Counted from the stretch's first letter, positions 8,159-16,961 are shown. The stretch: 61,724 nucleotides of DNA from an uncultured Nostocoides sp. (GCA_937873315.1 CALMQX010000037.1:1-61724); one strand, 5' to 3'. Numbers and translations: made by a program. Notes: generated from the letters alone by a model not told the origin.

Positions 8159-8860
8159 TTAGATGAGTTTGCGGCCCATCGCCCACGCGGTCAGCTCGTG
8201 CCGCGAGGAGAGTTGGAGCTTGCGCAGCACCGAGGACACGTGGGTCTCGACCGTCTTCACCGAAATGAAGAGCTCCTTGGCCACCTCCTTGTACTGATAG
8301 CCGCGCGCGATCAATCGCATGACCTCCCGCTCACGCACGGAGAGCCGGTCCAATTCCTCGTCGACCTCCGCCAGCTCCCCGGCAGCCGCCCCGAAGGCAT
8401 CCAGGACAAAACCCGCCAGTCGTGGCGAGAAGACCGCGTCGCCGTCGGCGACCCGACGGATGGCCACCAAGAGATCACGCGCTCCGATCGTCTTGGTGAC
8501 ATACCCGCGCGCACCTGCACGGATGACGGCAATGACATCCTCGGCCGCATCGGAGACCGATAGTGCCAGGAAACGCACCGGCGCCCCGGCGAGCGACTCC
8601 ACAGCAACGCATCCGCGCAGCACGTCCACGCCGCCCTGACCGAGCCCCCCTGGCAGATGGACGTCGAGGAGCACCACGTCCGGCTGCTCCTTGCGCACCA
8701 CGGCCACCGCCGTCTCCACATCGGCTGCCTCCCCGACGAAGTCGACCACCCCAGCCGAACCTGCCTCGGAGAGCTCCGCACGAACCCCGCTACGGAACAT
8801 CCGATGGTCGTCGACGAGGACTACCCGGATCGGAACCCGCTGCGCGAGAGGGGTACTCAT
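8159..8860 (-). CDS. NarL/LuxR-family response regulator
   Basis: Receiver domain at residues 10-130 (VVLVDDHRMFRSGV; phospho-acceptor Asp in PDVVLLDVHLPGG; conserved Lys in GYVTKTIG), then a LuxR helix-turn-helix LSVREREVMRLIARGYQYKEVAKEL to VETHVSSVLRKLQL. The 233-residue length is usual. Its ATG overlaps the stop of the histidine kinase gene by four bases, the standard kinase-to-regulator order. The kinase carries a PspC domain, so envelope stress is the likely signal. Confidence 0.95.
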   Translation of the reverse strand: MSTPLAQRVPIRVVLVDDHRMFRSGVRAELSEAGSAGVVDFVGEAADVETAVAVVRKEQPDVVLLDVHLPGGLGQGGVDVLRGCVAVESLAGAPVRFLALSVSDAAEDVIAVIRAGARGYVTKTIGARDLLVAIRRVADGDAVFSPRLAGFVLDAFGAAAGELAEVDEELDRLSVREREVMRLIARGYQYKEVAKELFISVKTVETHVSSVLRKLQLSSRHELTAWAMGRKLI

Positions 8861-10149
8861 AGTGTTGCTCCTTCTGAAATCACCGGGGGGAGGTGCAACT
8901 CGACCTCGGTGCCATCGTCACGGCGCCGGACCCGAGCCGAGCCGCCATGTCGTTCCATACGCTCCATGATGGATCGCCGCACGCCGAGTCGATCGCTGGG
9001 CACGTCTTCGACGTCGAAGCCCGCACCGCGGTCCCGCACGAACGCCTCGACGCCGTCGGCGCCGATCTCGACATATGCCGTGACCGGCGCCCGACCGTGT
9101 CGAACGGCATTGAGCAGGGCCTCTCGGAAGGCCGCGACCAGGGCCTGCCCATGGGGCTCGAGCGGCCGATCCCCGGTGACGACCAGATCGATGGGAATGC
9201 CATGCAGGTCCTCGACCTCGTGTGCCGCCGAGGTCACGGCCGGACCGAGGGTGCTCCCCTCACCCGAGGGCACGGCATACAGCCAGGAGCGAAGTTCCCG
9301 CTCCTGCGCGCGCGCGAGCCGGGTTACGGCGGCCGGGTCGCCGGACTGTCGCTGGATCAGTGCCAGGGTCTGCAATACCGAGTCGTGTAGGTGCGCGGCA
9401 ATATCGGCGCGCTCACTTGCCCGGGCGGCTGCCTGTTGCTCGCGCTTGAGGTCCCCCCAGAATCGCACGGCCCAGGGCGCCCCGATGATGCCCACGCCAA
9501 AGAGGACACCGACCGCGGCCAAGAATGAGTCCCACGTCGTGGACAGGCTCTGCCCGTGGGTCAGCAACACCAGAATCCCCACCACCGCCAGCCCGACCCC
9601 CAGGGCCACGCGCAGCCCGACATACGGGAGCCGTCCTCGCCGTGCCCCCAGCCACGCGGAACGCTGAGCATCGTCGAGATTCGACCAGGCGATCATGGCG
9701 CCCACCGCGATGGCCAGCCCAGGCAGGAGAACCGACCCGGCCAGGCCACTGCCTGTGGTGAAGCTCCCCCAGACCGCCGCCCCGGCCGCCACCACGACCG
9801 CCCCGACAATGACCACCGTGCCCCATCGAGAACGCTCATCGTCACGTTCCTGATCGTCGGCGGCCGCTGCCTGATCGTCGGCAACGCTGGTCTTGGGCAT
9901 GAGCGCCCACAGGAAGCAGTAGGCGGGCACCGAAGCACCACCGAACACGGCCAAAGCCACTGCGATCCAGCGCGTTGCCGACACCGAGATCCCGAGGTGT
10001 TCTGCAACCCCCCGACAGACGCCAGCGATCATCCGGCCGCTGCGGGCTCGGCGAAGCGGCGGCCGAGTCGTCACGCCGGCCGCAGGCACGGTGGGCCAGG
10101 GCTCGGTGGACCGGTCATAGGGGGTGGGCACCCCACCATCCTCGCGCAC
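8857..10149 (-). CDS. Sensor histidine kinase with N-terminal PspC domain
   Basis: A 430-residue membrane kinase. Residues 27-85 are a PspC domain (GRMIAGVCRGVAEHLGISVSATRWIAVALAVFGGAS). Four hydrophobic stretches follow (about 110-220), then the dimerisation helix with phospho-accepting His in ADIAAHLHDSVLQTLALIQRQS, the N box EALLNAVRHG and the G box RDRGAGFDVED of a short HATPase domain typical of NarL-partner kinases. The GTG start at 10149 is plausible; another GTG lies six codons downstream. PspC-fused kinases occur widely in actinobacteria and are associated with cell-envelope stress and antibiotic responses. Confidence 0.93.
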   Translation of the reverse strand: MREDGGVPTPYDRSTEPWPTVPAAGVTTRPPLRRARSGRMIAGVCRGVAEHLGISVSATRWIAVALAVFGGASVPAYCFLWALMPKTSVADDQAAAADDQERDDERSRWGTVVIVGAVVVAAGAAVWGSFTTGSGLAGSVLLPGLAIAVGAMIAWSNLDDAQRSAWLGARRGRLPYVGLRVALGVGLAVVGILVLLTHGQSLSTTWDSFLAAVGVLFGVGIIGAPWAVRFWGDLKREQQAAARASERADIAAHLHDSVLQTLALIQRQSGDPAAVTRLARAQERELRSWLYAVPSGEGSTLGPAVTSAAHEVEDLHGIPIDLVVTGDRPLEPHGQALVAAFREALLNAVRHGRAPVTAYVEIGADGVEAFVRDRGAGFDVEDVPSDRLGVRRSIMERMERHGGSARVRRRDDGTEVELHLPPVISEGATL

Positions 10150-10245
10150 GAGCAGCCCCTGCCCCAGCCCCCTGAGGGATCGGTCAGGGGAGCGTCAGGG
10201 GCGACCCTCATGGCCCGGCGATCGAGATCGGGAGAGGATCGAGGC
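10150..10245. promoter_or_regulatory. Divergent intergenic region between kinase and PspC membrane protein genes
   Basis: A 96-base spacer that must hold both divergent promoters. TCAGGGGAGCGTCAGGGGCG at 10185-10204 holds two near-direct copies of GTCAGGGG spaced 12 bases apart, a candidate site for the adjacent response regulator. I cannot assign the promoters with confidence. Confidence 0.3.
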
Positions 10246-11472
10246 ATGAGTCAGGCCCCGACAGACCCCATCGACCGAGCGAGTGCTTGGACCCGATCAC
10301 TCGGTATCACCCGACCCTCCGACGAAGCCTGGTTTGCCGGGGTGTGCGCCGGGATAGCCCGCCGCTTCAACGTGGATCCGATTCTGATTCGTGCCGGCGC
10401 GGTCGCTCTGGCCATGCTCGGTGGCTTCGGCGTCGTGGCCTACCTCGCCTTGTGGCTTGCCCTACCGGGTAGCGACTCGCGCATTCTGGGCGAAGAAGCC
10501 GTCCGCCGCGGCAATGTCTCGGGCGTGCTCCTGCTCATCCTTTTGTTCCTCGTTCTCGTGGGCGGGCTCGGCTGGTCCGCCGATGGCGGTTGGCGGCTCT
10601 GGCTGGTCATCCCGCTGGGGTATCTCGCGTACCGCATCTTGCGACGAGATGGCCAGACTCCCACCCCCTTGACCCCACCTACCCCCGCTCCCCCACCCCC
10701 AGGAGTTGCTCCTATGGCAGCACCCACCGTGACCGCCGAGCTCGCCGAGCGGTACGCCGTCCACCCCGGGACACCTGCGGGCTATGCCCCAGCCCCGCAC
10801 GGCTATTCGCCCCCAACACCACCCCTGGCGCCCGTGCCCCCACGCCCGCGCCGGCGGCGGCCGAGTGGCTTCGTCGGGCTGATCAGCCTCGGTCTGGCGA
10901 CCGTGGCCTTCGGTGCCGCCTTCGCGATCGCCCGGGCCAGCTCATCGACCGTCGAGCCGCTGATCGCCGGCACCGTGGCAGCGCTGACGATCACCTCCGT
11001 GGTCGCCATCATCCTGGGCCTTCGGGGCATGGCCTCAGGTTTCACCGGATTCCTGGTCGCGGGCCTGCTGATGATGGCACCGACAGTCGCCGTGGGGCTC
11101 AACCTCCGGGACGTTAGCGGCGGCGCTGGCACTCGCTACTGGGTGCCGAGTAGTTCGCTCAGCCAGGAGTACACCCTTGGCGCCGGGGAGGCCACCCTGG
11201 ACCTCACGCCACTGGCTGAACGCCCGCTCGCCGGGCCCGCCGAGATCCGGGTCCGCGCCTGGGCAGCCTCCGTGCGGATCATCGTGCCCGCGAACCTCGA
11301 TGTCACCATCAATGCGCGCACCGACCTGGGCACGGTTCGCGACTCCACCGGGGATTCCGTCACCAGCGGCAGCACATCCCAGACATTTACCGGCGCCGGC
11401 CCCACCTTGATGGTCGACGCCGACGTGTCCATGGGCGAGATCATCATCGAGTACTCAGGAGAGTCGCAATGA
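10246..11472 (+). CDS. PspC-domain membrane protein with C-terminal LiaF/DUF4097-like beta domain
   Basis: A 408-residue protein. A PspC domain near residues 24-76 (WFAGVCAGIARRFNVDPILIRAGAVALAML) is followed by one or two membrane helices, a long Pro-rich linker (about 145-205), four membrane segments, and a C-terminal beta-rich region (GEATLDLTPLAE, AASVRIIVPANLDVTINARTDLG) resembling the extracellular domains of LiaF and DUF4097 proteins. It is divergent from the PspC kinase and regulator; together they look like a LiaFSR-type envelope stress system with the accessory protein. I chose ATG 10246 because GGGAGAGG lies just upstream; an ATG at 10210 is the alternative. Confidence 0.8.
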   Translation: MSQAPTDPIDRASAWTRSLGITRPSDEAWFAGVCAGIARRFNVDPILIRAGAVALAMLGGFGVVAYLALWLALPGSDSRILGEEAVRRGNVSGVLLLILLFLVLVGGLGWSADGGWRLWLVIPLGYLAYRILRRDGQTPTPLTPPTPAPPPPGVAPMAAPTVTAELAERYAVHPGTPAGYAPAPHGYSPPTPPLAPVPPRPRRRRPSGFVGLISLGLATVAFGAAFAIARASSSTVEPLIAGTVAALTITSVVAIILGLRGMASGFTGFLVAGLLMMAPTVAVGLNLRDVSGGAGTRYWVPSSSLSQEYTLGAGEATLDLTPLAERPLAGPAEIRVRAWAASVRIIVPANLDVTINARTDLGTVRDSTGDSVTSGSTSQTFTGAGPTLMVDADVSMGEIIIEYSGESQ

Positions 11473-11816
11473 ACCCCCCGATCAAGACCGGCCCGGCACC
11501 ATTCGCCATCATTGTCGGCGTCCTGGGTTTGGCCATGGCGGCCCTCCTGACGGTCACCGAATTGACCACCGTGACCATTCCCTGGCGGGTCGCCGGGCCG
11601 ATATCCATCGTCGTCCTTGGCGGCTTGATCCTGGCGATTGGGGCCTTCGGCCTGGTGAGTAGTCGTCGGCGGGAAGCCGCGTCACTGATCGAGCATCAGT
11701 CGCCGAGGATCGACAGCGCCGACAAGGCGGCCTCCGCAGTCGAGACCAACGAGAGCTTTGACACCTCTGAGAGCGGCACCCAGGCCGCCGCCGACGTCGA
11801 TCCCCCCACGTCGTGA
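11469..11816 (+). CDS. Small two-helix membrane protein
   Basis: A 115-residue protein with two hydrophobic segments (FAIIVGVLGLAMAALLTV and ISIVVLGGLILAIGAFGLV), a basic stop (SSRRRE) and an acidic, Ser/Thr-rich disordered tail. Its ATG overlaps the stop of the PspC protein by four bases, so it belongs to that operon and may be another component of the envelope stress module. The tail region (11696-11816) overlaps the Nudix gene on the other strand. No family recognised. Confidence 0.7.
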   Translation: MNPPIKTGPAPFAIIVGVLGLAMAALLTVTELTTVTIPWRVAGPISIVVLGGLILAIGAFGLVSSRRREAASLIEHQSPRIDSADKAASAVETNESFDTSESGTQAAADVDPPTS

Positions 11817-12364
11817 ACGATCGGCTCAGCCACCGTGTGGCAGCGCGCGCGGTGAATGAGTCGAATGGCGTGATAGTCCTCGGGTCCAGTTCGCGATACC
11901 CCCAGCCAATGCATGCTGGTGACCAACGCCAGCACCACCTCAGTCACCGACTGGCCAGTCTCCTCGAAGACCTCGCGGACCACCGCGTCCCGGGGCTCCT
12001 CATCGGCGTCGACACCACCACCGGGCAGAGTCCACATCCCAGGGGCCTCGGTCTGGTCGGAGAGTTCGGTGAGCAGCAGGCGCCCGTCCTCGACCACGAC
12101 CGCGTATGCCGCCACGCGGCGGCGTGGGTGGGCCAGGGCACGCTGGGTGACCGACAAACCCGGGCCCGCCGCCGGTGGTGCGGTGACCTGCGCGACTGTC
12201 GGGCGAACGGCATACGAGAACAGCAGGTCGGTGCCGGTCCCGGCGGCGGTCACCGCATCGGGTTCCCAGCCATGAGCGCGCAGGATGGACTCAGGGTCCT
12301 CGCCATGCCCAAGTGGTTGATCGACGACGAGAGCGCCGCTGTGACTGGCCTGGAGGCGGATCAC
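11696..12364 (-). CDS. Nudix hydrolase
   Basis: A 222-residue protein whose Nudix box GGGVDADEEPRDAVVREVFEETG (GX5EX7REUXEEXGU) sits near residues 113-135. The preceding VAAYAVVVEDGRLLLTELSD and the following AAAWVPLSEVSKLSL are the usual strands of the fold. The N-terminal 75 residues do not match Nudix and are of unknown role. Substrates of such enzymes are nucleoside diphosphate derivatives, not predictable here. The last 121 bases lie antisense to the small membrane protein. The start is four bases from the stop of the glycosyltransferase gene, which is upstream on the same strand. Confidence 0.88.
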   Translation of the reverse strand: MIRLQASHSGALVVDQPLGHGEDPESILRAHGWEPDAVTAAGTGTDLLFSYAVRPTVAQVTAPPAAGPGLSVTQRALAHPRRRVAAYAVVVEDGRLLLTELSDQTEAPGMWTLPGGGVDADEEPRDAVVREVFEETGQSVTEVVLALVTSMHWLGVSRTGPEDYHAIRLIHRARCHTVAEPIVHDVGGSTSAAAWVPLSEVSKLSLVSTAEAALSALSILGD

Positions 12365-13461
12365 GGCGCCCCGGCTCTGTGGTACTCCGCCAGCGTCTGC
12401 TCGAGCATGGCCGGCCAGGAGTGCTGCACCCGGGCCTCGCGCACAGCGGTCTGCATCCGCCGCAAGGCGTCGAGCTCCCGACCGAGGTCGGCGATGCGGG
12501 TGGCCAGAACGTCATCGCTGGGCGCCAGGATGCCGTCCACGCCGTCGGTGACGAAGTCCTCGACTCCCGTTCCGGACCGGGCCGCGACCACCAAGCCCGC
12601 GCACCTAGCCTCAAGGGCGGCGATCCCAAAAGACTCCAACCTCGCGGTGGAGAGGTAGATATCGCTGTGCCAGTATGCAGTTCGCAATTCGTCGCGACTC
12701 ACGCGACCAGCCAGCCGCACCCAGTCCATGCCCTCAGCGTCGAGCATGCGCAGCAGTCGAGTGCGCTGCGGCCCGTCCCCGAAGATGGTCGCATCCAGAG
12801 CAATGGCCGGATCCAGCAGGGCCCGAGCCCGAGCCAGGACATCGATCACCGCGTGCGGGCGCTTACGGCTGGCGAGACGAATCGCCGAGACCACACGCAG
12901 GCCACCAGCCGGCTCGCTCGGCAGGTCGGCGGGCCGACGCCACCGCTGCGGGTCGATGCCATTGCCGAGAACCGCCACGGGCGCATCGGCGATCGCCTCA
13001 ACACGGTCAGCGGCCATCCGCGACACCGCGCTCAGCGCGACGCCGGCCTGCGCCCACCGGCGGGCCCGCCCCAGCAGGCGGTGCCAGGGCGCAGATCGAT
13101 CGATCACACAATGCCAGGTGATCGCCGTCGGCAACCCGGCCTCAAGCGCCACCGGAACCAGGCTCACGGCGAAGGGGCTGACCACCCCCATGTGCACATG
13201 GGCGACGTCGAAGTCGCCCTGCGCCAAGAGGCGGCGTACCTGCGGCGGCGCGAGCGGGTTGATCGGGATCCCACCCGGCAGCGGCAGGTCGAGTCGATGG
13301 ACCTGGATGCCGTCCTCGATCCCGCCCGGCCCCCCGCCGGTAGCGGTGATCACGGTCACCTCGTGCCCCGCAGATTGCAGCTGAAGAGCCAGGTCATGGA
13401 CCTGCACCTCGATCCCACCCAACCTGGGCAGGTAGCAGTCGGAGATCAGGGCCACCCTCAC
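12361..13461 (-). CDS. GT4-family glycosyltransferase
   Basis: Retaining GT-B glycosyltransferase of about 366 residues. The N-terminus VRVALISDCYLPRLGGIEVQVHDLALQLQSAGHEVTVIT is the typical acceptor-side Rossmann domain; the C-terminal domain has the nucleotide-sugar motif with LSTARLESFGIAALEARCAGLVVAARSG (E-x7-E). Such enzymes build PIMs, mycothiol precursor (MshA) or polyprenyl-linked glycans. I take the GTG at 13461 from the family's usual beginning; an in-frame ATG at 13479 is possible. Either start is within 30 bases of the divergent PIG-L gene, so the two promoters must overlap the coding ends. Confidence 0.85.
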   Translation of the reverse strand: MRVALISDCYLPRLGGIEVQVHDLALQLQSAGHEVTVITATGGGPGGIEDGIQVHRLDLPLPGGIPINPLAPPQVRRLLAQGDFDVAHVHMGVVSPFAVSLVPVALEAGLPTAITWHCVIDRSAPWHRLLGRARRWAQAGVALSAVSRMAADRVEAIADAPVAVLGNGIDPQRWRRPADLPSEPAGGLRVVSAIRLASRKRPHAVIDVLARARALLDPAIALDATIFGDGPQRTRLLRMLDAEGMDWVRLAGRVSRDELRTAYWHSDIYLSTARLESFGIAALEARCAGLVVAARSGTGVEDFVTDGVDGILAPSDDVLATRIADLGRELDALRRMQTAVREARVQHSWPAMLEQTLAEYHRAGAP

Positions 13462-13490
13462 GAGAGCACAGCCTGCCATGATGGAGCGCG

Positions 13491-14339
13491 ATGACCCCGC
13501 ACGCTGTCTTAGCTCCCGCTCGCGCCCGGACGCTGGTGGCCTTCCACGCACACCCTGATGACGAGGCCCTCCTGACGGCCGGCACCATGGCCAAGGCGGC
13601 CGCGCAGGGTCATCGCGTTGTTCTGGTCCTGGCCACCGATGGTGCGCTGGGACTGGCGTCCACGGCATACGGAGACCCGCATCAGGTGGCGAAGGCCCGC
13701 GCCGAGGAGGCCCGGCGCAGCGCGCAGGCCCTCGGGGTCGCCCGGGTCGAATGGCTGGGCTATGCCGACTCCGGTCTTGACGATGACCTTTTGCCCGACC
13801 CGCAAGGCCAGGTGCGCTTCGTGCGTGCCCCCGTGGAGGAAGCCGCCGAGCGGCTGGCCGCGATTCTGCGTGAGGAGGCCGCGGACGTGCTGCTCAGCTA
13901 TGACGCCAATGGCGGCTACGGACACCGCGATCACATCCGGGTTCACCAGGTGGCCGCCCGCGCGGCCGTGCTGGCTGGCACCCCACGCGTGCTCGAGGCC
14001 ACCGTTCCCAGGGACCTGATCAATCGGGCCATACAACTGGTGGCCCGGATCTACCGGTTCCCGCCCGAATTCGATCCCACCAGCTTCGAACGGGCATTCT
14101 CGGCCCGGTCAGCGATCACTCACCGCATCTCGGTGCGCCGGTATGCCGCCGCCAAGCGGGCTTCCATGCGCGCCCATGCCTCGCAGGCGACGGCCGATGA
14201 GGGCGATCGGACGCTGGCGGCATTTCTACGGATCCCGCGACCGGCATACGATCTGGTCTTCGGGCGCGAATGGTTCCGGGACCCGGATCATCCAGTGGGG
14301 GCGCCCCTGAAGCGTGACATCTTCGAGGGGCTGACGTGA
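13491..14339 (+). CDS. PIG-L-family N-acetylglucosaminyl deacetylase-like protein
   Basis: A 282-residue protein with the zinc motif VAFHAHPDDEALLTAGTM near residue 18 and GGYGHRDHIRVHQVAARA near 140, as in MshB, Mca and GlcNAc-PI deacetylases. It is divergent from a GT4 glycosyltransferase and overlaps the downstream UPF0104 gene by four bases. A glycosyltransferase that adds GlcNAc, a deacetylase and a membrane protein together suggest synthesis of an aminosugar-bearing lipid or thiol. That reading is inference, and neither mshA nor mshB can be assigned from motifs alone. Confidence 0.87.
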   Translation: MTPHAVLAPARARTLVAFHAHPDDEALLTAGTMAKAAAQGHRVVLVLATDGALGLASTAYGDPHQVAKARAEEARRSAQALGVARVEWLGYADSGLDDDLLPDPQGQVRFVRAPVEEAAERLAAILREEAADVLLSYDANGGYGHRDHIRVHQVAARAAVLAGTPRVLEATVPRDLINRAIQLVARIYRFPPEFDPTSFERAFSARSAITHRISVRRYAAAKRASMRAHASQATADEGDRTLAAFLRIPRPAYDLVFGREWFRDPDHPVGAPLKRDIFEGLT

Positions 14340-15373
14340 AAGCAAAGCAGGCCATCCAGGCAGTCATCGGCCTCGGTCTCGCGGCGGTGCTGCTGATCTG
14401 GGGGCTGCCCTATTTCGCCAAGACCTCGTGGGCGGACATCTGGGGGGTCGTTCGTCACATCCCCTGGCATCAGGTACTGATCTTTCAGGCGCTCATGCTG
14501 GCCGGCCTGTACTGCTACACCTTCACCTTCACCGGATCGTTGCGCGGGCTGAGCCACTCGCGTGCGCTGATCGTGAACCTGTGCGGCTCCTCGGTCTCCA
14601 ACTTGCTGCCCGGCGGAGGCGCGGTCGGCTTGGCCGCGACCTACGCGATTCTGCGGTCCTGGGGCTTTTCTCGGCGTGCCACCTCGACGTCGGCCATTGT
14701 CACCGGCGTGTGGAATCTCCTGGCCCGCATCGCGCTACCGGTTGTGGCGCTCTTTGCGTTGTGGTGGGGCAACCGGAATCTGCCGGACGCCCTGGCCACC
14801 GCTGCCGTGGCCGGATTCGCCTCTGGCGTCGGCATCCTGGGGCTTTTTGTGGCGTTGCTGGTGAGTGAGCCCTTCGCGCTCTGGCTCGGGCGCCTCGTCG
14901 ACCGATTCATGCGTCGCTTCTTCCCCAAGCGAGTGGCCAGGCAGTCGATGAGCACCGAGGACGTCGTGCGCGATGTCCGGCATCGCACCAATGATGTGGT
15001 GATCCACGGCTGGTGGTCGATGACCTTGGGGATGGTCGGCTTCTTTGGACTGTATTTTGTGCTGTGGGTGCTGATCATGCGCGGGACCGGCGTGATGCTG
15101 CCGCTGGGCATGCTCTTCGCCGCCTTCGCGATCGGCCGCCTGCTGACCGCGGTCGGAGTCACTCCGGGCGGACTCGGCGTCACCGAGACCGCCGCCGCAG
15201 CCACGCTGGTGGCCTGGGGCGCGCCACCGGCGGCAGCCACGGCCGGAGTGGTGCTCTTCTCGGTCTTCACTCACCTGATGGAGGTGCCCTTGGGGGCCTT
15301 GGGATGGGTGCTGTGGACGATCTCGCCGAAGTCCGAAGTGAGTGATGAGGAGCAGGCCGTCAGTTCGGGTTGA
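14336..15373 (+). CDS. UPF0104/LPG synthase-TM-like polytopic membrane protein
   Basis: A 345-residue integral membrane protein with about eight helices. NLCGSSVSNLLPGGGAVGLAATYAILRSWGFS and TPGGLGVTETAAAATLVAWG are the two conserved glycine-rich motifs of the UPF0104 family (related to the transmembrane domain of lysylphosphatidylglycerol synthase and to AglD). Members are proposed lipid flippases or carriers in glycolipid pathways. The GTG start overlaps the stop of the PIG-L gene by four bases, so the two are cotranscribed. Confidence 0.87.
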   Translation: MKAKQAIQAVIGLGLAAVLLIWGLPYFAKTSWADIWGVVRHIPWHQVLIFQALMLAGLYCYTFTFTGSLRGLSHSRALIVNLCGSSVSNLLPGGGAVGLAATYAILRSWGFSRRATSTSAIVTGVWNLLARIALPVVALFALWWGNRNLPDALATAAVAGFASGVGILGLFVALLVSEPFALWLGRLVDRFMRRFFPKRVARQSMSTEDVVRDVRHRTNDVVIHGWWSMTLGMVGFFGLYFVLWVLIMRGTGVMLPLGMLFAAFAIGRLLTAVGVTPGGLGVTETAAAATLVAWGAPPAAATAGVVLFSVFTHLMEVPLGALGWVLWTISPKSEVSDEEQAVSSG

Positions 15374-15497
15374 CCTGCCCGAGGTCAATTTTCCGTATTC
15401 CTGTATCGGACCCGAGTCTTCCTGATAGGGTCGAAAAGGTTCCGCTCGGGGAAGTGGAACGTCCAAGGGAAATTGTTAGTACGGATGGGGAACTCCG
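15374..15497 (+). promoter_or_regulatory. AT-richer leader region of the surface protein gene
   Basis: This 124-base gap has visibly lower GC than its surroundings (runs such as CAATTTTCCGTATTCCTGTAT and GGGAAATTGTTAGTA). It should hold the surface-protein promoter. GGGGAA at 15488-15493 is the likely ribosome binding site for the ATG at 15498. No clear -35/-10 pair can be fixed by eye. Confidence 0.4.
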
Positions 15498-16919
15498 ATG
15501 TCTGCCCACATAGGTCAAACTGCCACGACCGACAACGCTGCCGGAATGCGGAGATGGACCCTGCGGTCCATCGCGATCGCCGCGGTGGCGCTGCTCGCGC
15601 TATGGGCGCTCGCTGTGCCGCGAAGCTTCCTTCCGGTTGCGCGCGCGGATTGCACGATTCCGGCGGCACAGGTCCAGGTCACCGTGCTCAATCAATCCGG
15701 GACCAATAGCCCTACGAATGCCTGGGACTGGTTCGACGTTGGGGTGCAGCTCACGGACCTCGATGGCATGGCACAGGGGTGCACCGCCACGGTCCAGTTG
15801 CCGTCGATCTTCGGGGGGATGCAGGCCACCACGCTCTACCTCAATGCCGATGGCGGATACACCACGACCCCCCAGGCAGACACGGTCGCCACGATGAGCA
15901 TTGATCCCGACACCCGGACCATGACCTTCGTACTCACCGACTATGCCGCCACCCACCAGGACGTCTCGGTCTTCGGCACCGCAACAGCGCAGATCGACTC
16001 CACGATCGAGCGCGGAGTGACCACTCCCATCACCCTGCTGGTGAATGGGACGACCACTCCAGGAGGGGACGTGACAGGCGGGACCTGCGACACGGACTGC
16101 CCAGGCCCGCCCGATGGGTACGCCAGCAAGTGGGGCACGGCCAATTCGGACGGTTCGGGAGATGTGACCATCGTGTCGCCGGTGGCCCCGACAAGCGGGA
16201 CGGTCATCACGATCACGGACATTCTCAACTCCGCGGACCAGTCGATCGATGGTGTCTTGTGGGCGGCCGGCTACAACTGCACCAACACCTGGGGTGATCC
16301 GGGTGTGACGCAACCCGGTGGCTCGTGTGACACCTCGCAGGACTTTCCAGTCACTGTCAGCGGCACGAACGGCACCTACCAGATCACCACCACCGTGCCC
16401 AATGAGTTCGTCAGCCTGAAGCTGGCGATGACCTTCGAGGGTGCGGGCCCCTGGCGCGATACGGCACGGGTCGAGATCGACGGCACCCCTTACGAGACCA
16501 CGACGGTCGTCAAGTCCTACTCCGCAGGGGGCGGTGGCACCGGAACGGAGTCTCCGACTCCCACGCCGACGCCGACCGAGACCCCCACGGAGACGCCCAC
16601 GCCGACGCCGACGCCGACCGAGACCCCCACGGAGACGCCGACTCCGACGCCGACGCCGACCGAGACCCCGTCAGAGACGCCGACTCCCACGCCGACGCCG
16701 ACCGAGACCCCCTCGGTGACCCCGACTCCCACGCCGACGCCGACCGAGACCCCCTCGGTGACCCCGACACCGACCCCGACTGCCAGCGAGACGCCGGGAC
16801 CACGCTTGGCGTTCACGGGCGCCTCCGGGCTCACGACTTTCGCGCTGATCGGCGGGGCTCTGGTCCTAGGCGGTCTGCTCCTGCTGGCGCCGCGCGCGTC
16901 CGCTAAGCGACGCCACTGA
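15498..16919 (+). CDS. Secreted, sortase-anchored surface protein with Pro-Thr stalk and LAFTG sorting signal
   Basis: A 473-residue protein. The signal peptide includes [28 protein letters not shown]. Residues about 55-345 form a beta-rich exported region with Ig-like/adhesin character and paired cysteines. A stalk of Thr, Pro and Glu repeats spans about residues 353-430, and the C-terminus reads [11 protein letters not shown], a hydrophobic helix ([18 protein letters not shown]) and the positive tail KRRH. LAFTG matches the LAXTG signal recognised by class E sortases of high-GC Gram-positive bacteria; no sortase gene is in the window. The ligand is unknown. It stands alone between the UPF0104 gene and a strong bidirectional hairpin. 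Confidence 0.85.
   Translation: MSAHIGQTATTDNAAGMRRWTLRSIAIAAVALLALWALAVPRSFLPVARADCTIPAAQVQVTVLNQSGTNSPTNAWDWFDVGVQLTDLDGMAQGCTATVQLPSIFGGMQATTLYLNADGGYTTTPQADTVATMSIDPDTRTMTFVLTDYAATHQDVSVFGTATAQIDSTIERGVTTPITLLVNGTTTPGGDVTGGTCDTDCPGPPDGYASKWGTANSDGSGDVTIVSPVAPTSGTVITITDILNSADQSIDGVLWAAGYNCTNTWGDPGVTQPGGSCDTSQDFPVTVSGTNGTYQITTTVPNEFVSLKLAMTFEGAGPWRDTARVEIDGTPYETTTVVKSYSAGGGGTGTESPTPTPTPTETPTETPTPTPTPTETPTETPTPTPTPTETPSETPTPTPTPTETPSVTPTPTPTPTETPSVTPTPTPTASETPGPRLAFTGASGLTTFALIGGALVLGGLLLLAPRASAKRRH
16554..16763 (+). repeat. Five tandem 42-bp units encoding the Pro-Thr stalk
   Basis: Five consecutive 42-base units, each encoding the 14-residue unit [11 protein letters not shown](T/S)(E/V)T, followed by a degenerate partial unit to about 16793. 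Units differ at a few synonymous and Ser/Val positions, so the array could vary in length between strains by slippage or recombination. Confidence 0.9.
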
Positions 16920-16927
16920 GATGCGCC

Positions 16928-16961
16928 TGCGCCAGGTGACCGTGAACGGTCACCTGGCGCA
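16928..16961. terminator. Strong bidirectional hairpin between the surface protein and gatD genes
   Basis: Perfect 16-base arms at 16928-16943 and 16946-16961 (TGCGCCAGGTGACCGT and its complement) around a two-base loop. It starts 9 bases after the surface protein stop and lies about 30 bases from the convergent gatD stop. There is no T-run, as is common for actinobacterial terminators. Confidence 0.8.

Noticed and set aside
16554-16793. CRISPR-like or satellite array
   Set aside because: The periodic DNA is in frame, without spacers, and encodes the Pro-Thr stalk of a surface protein.
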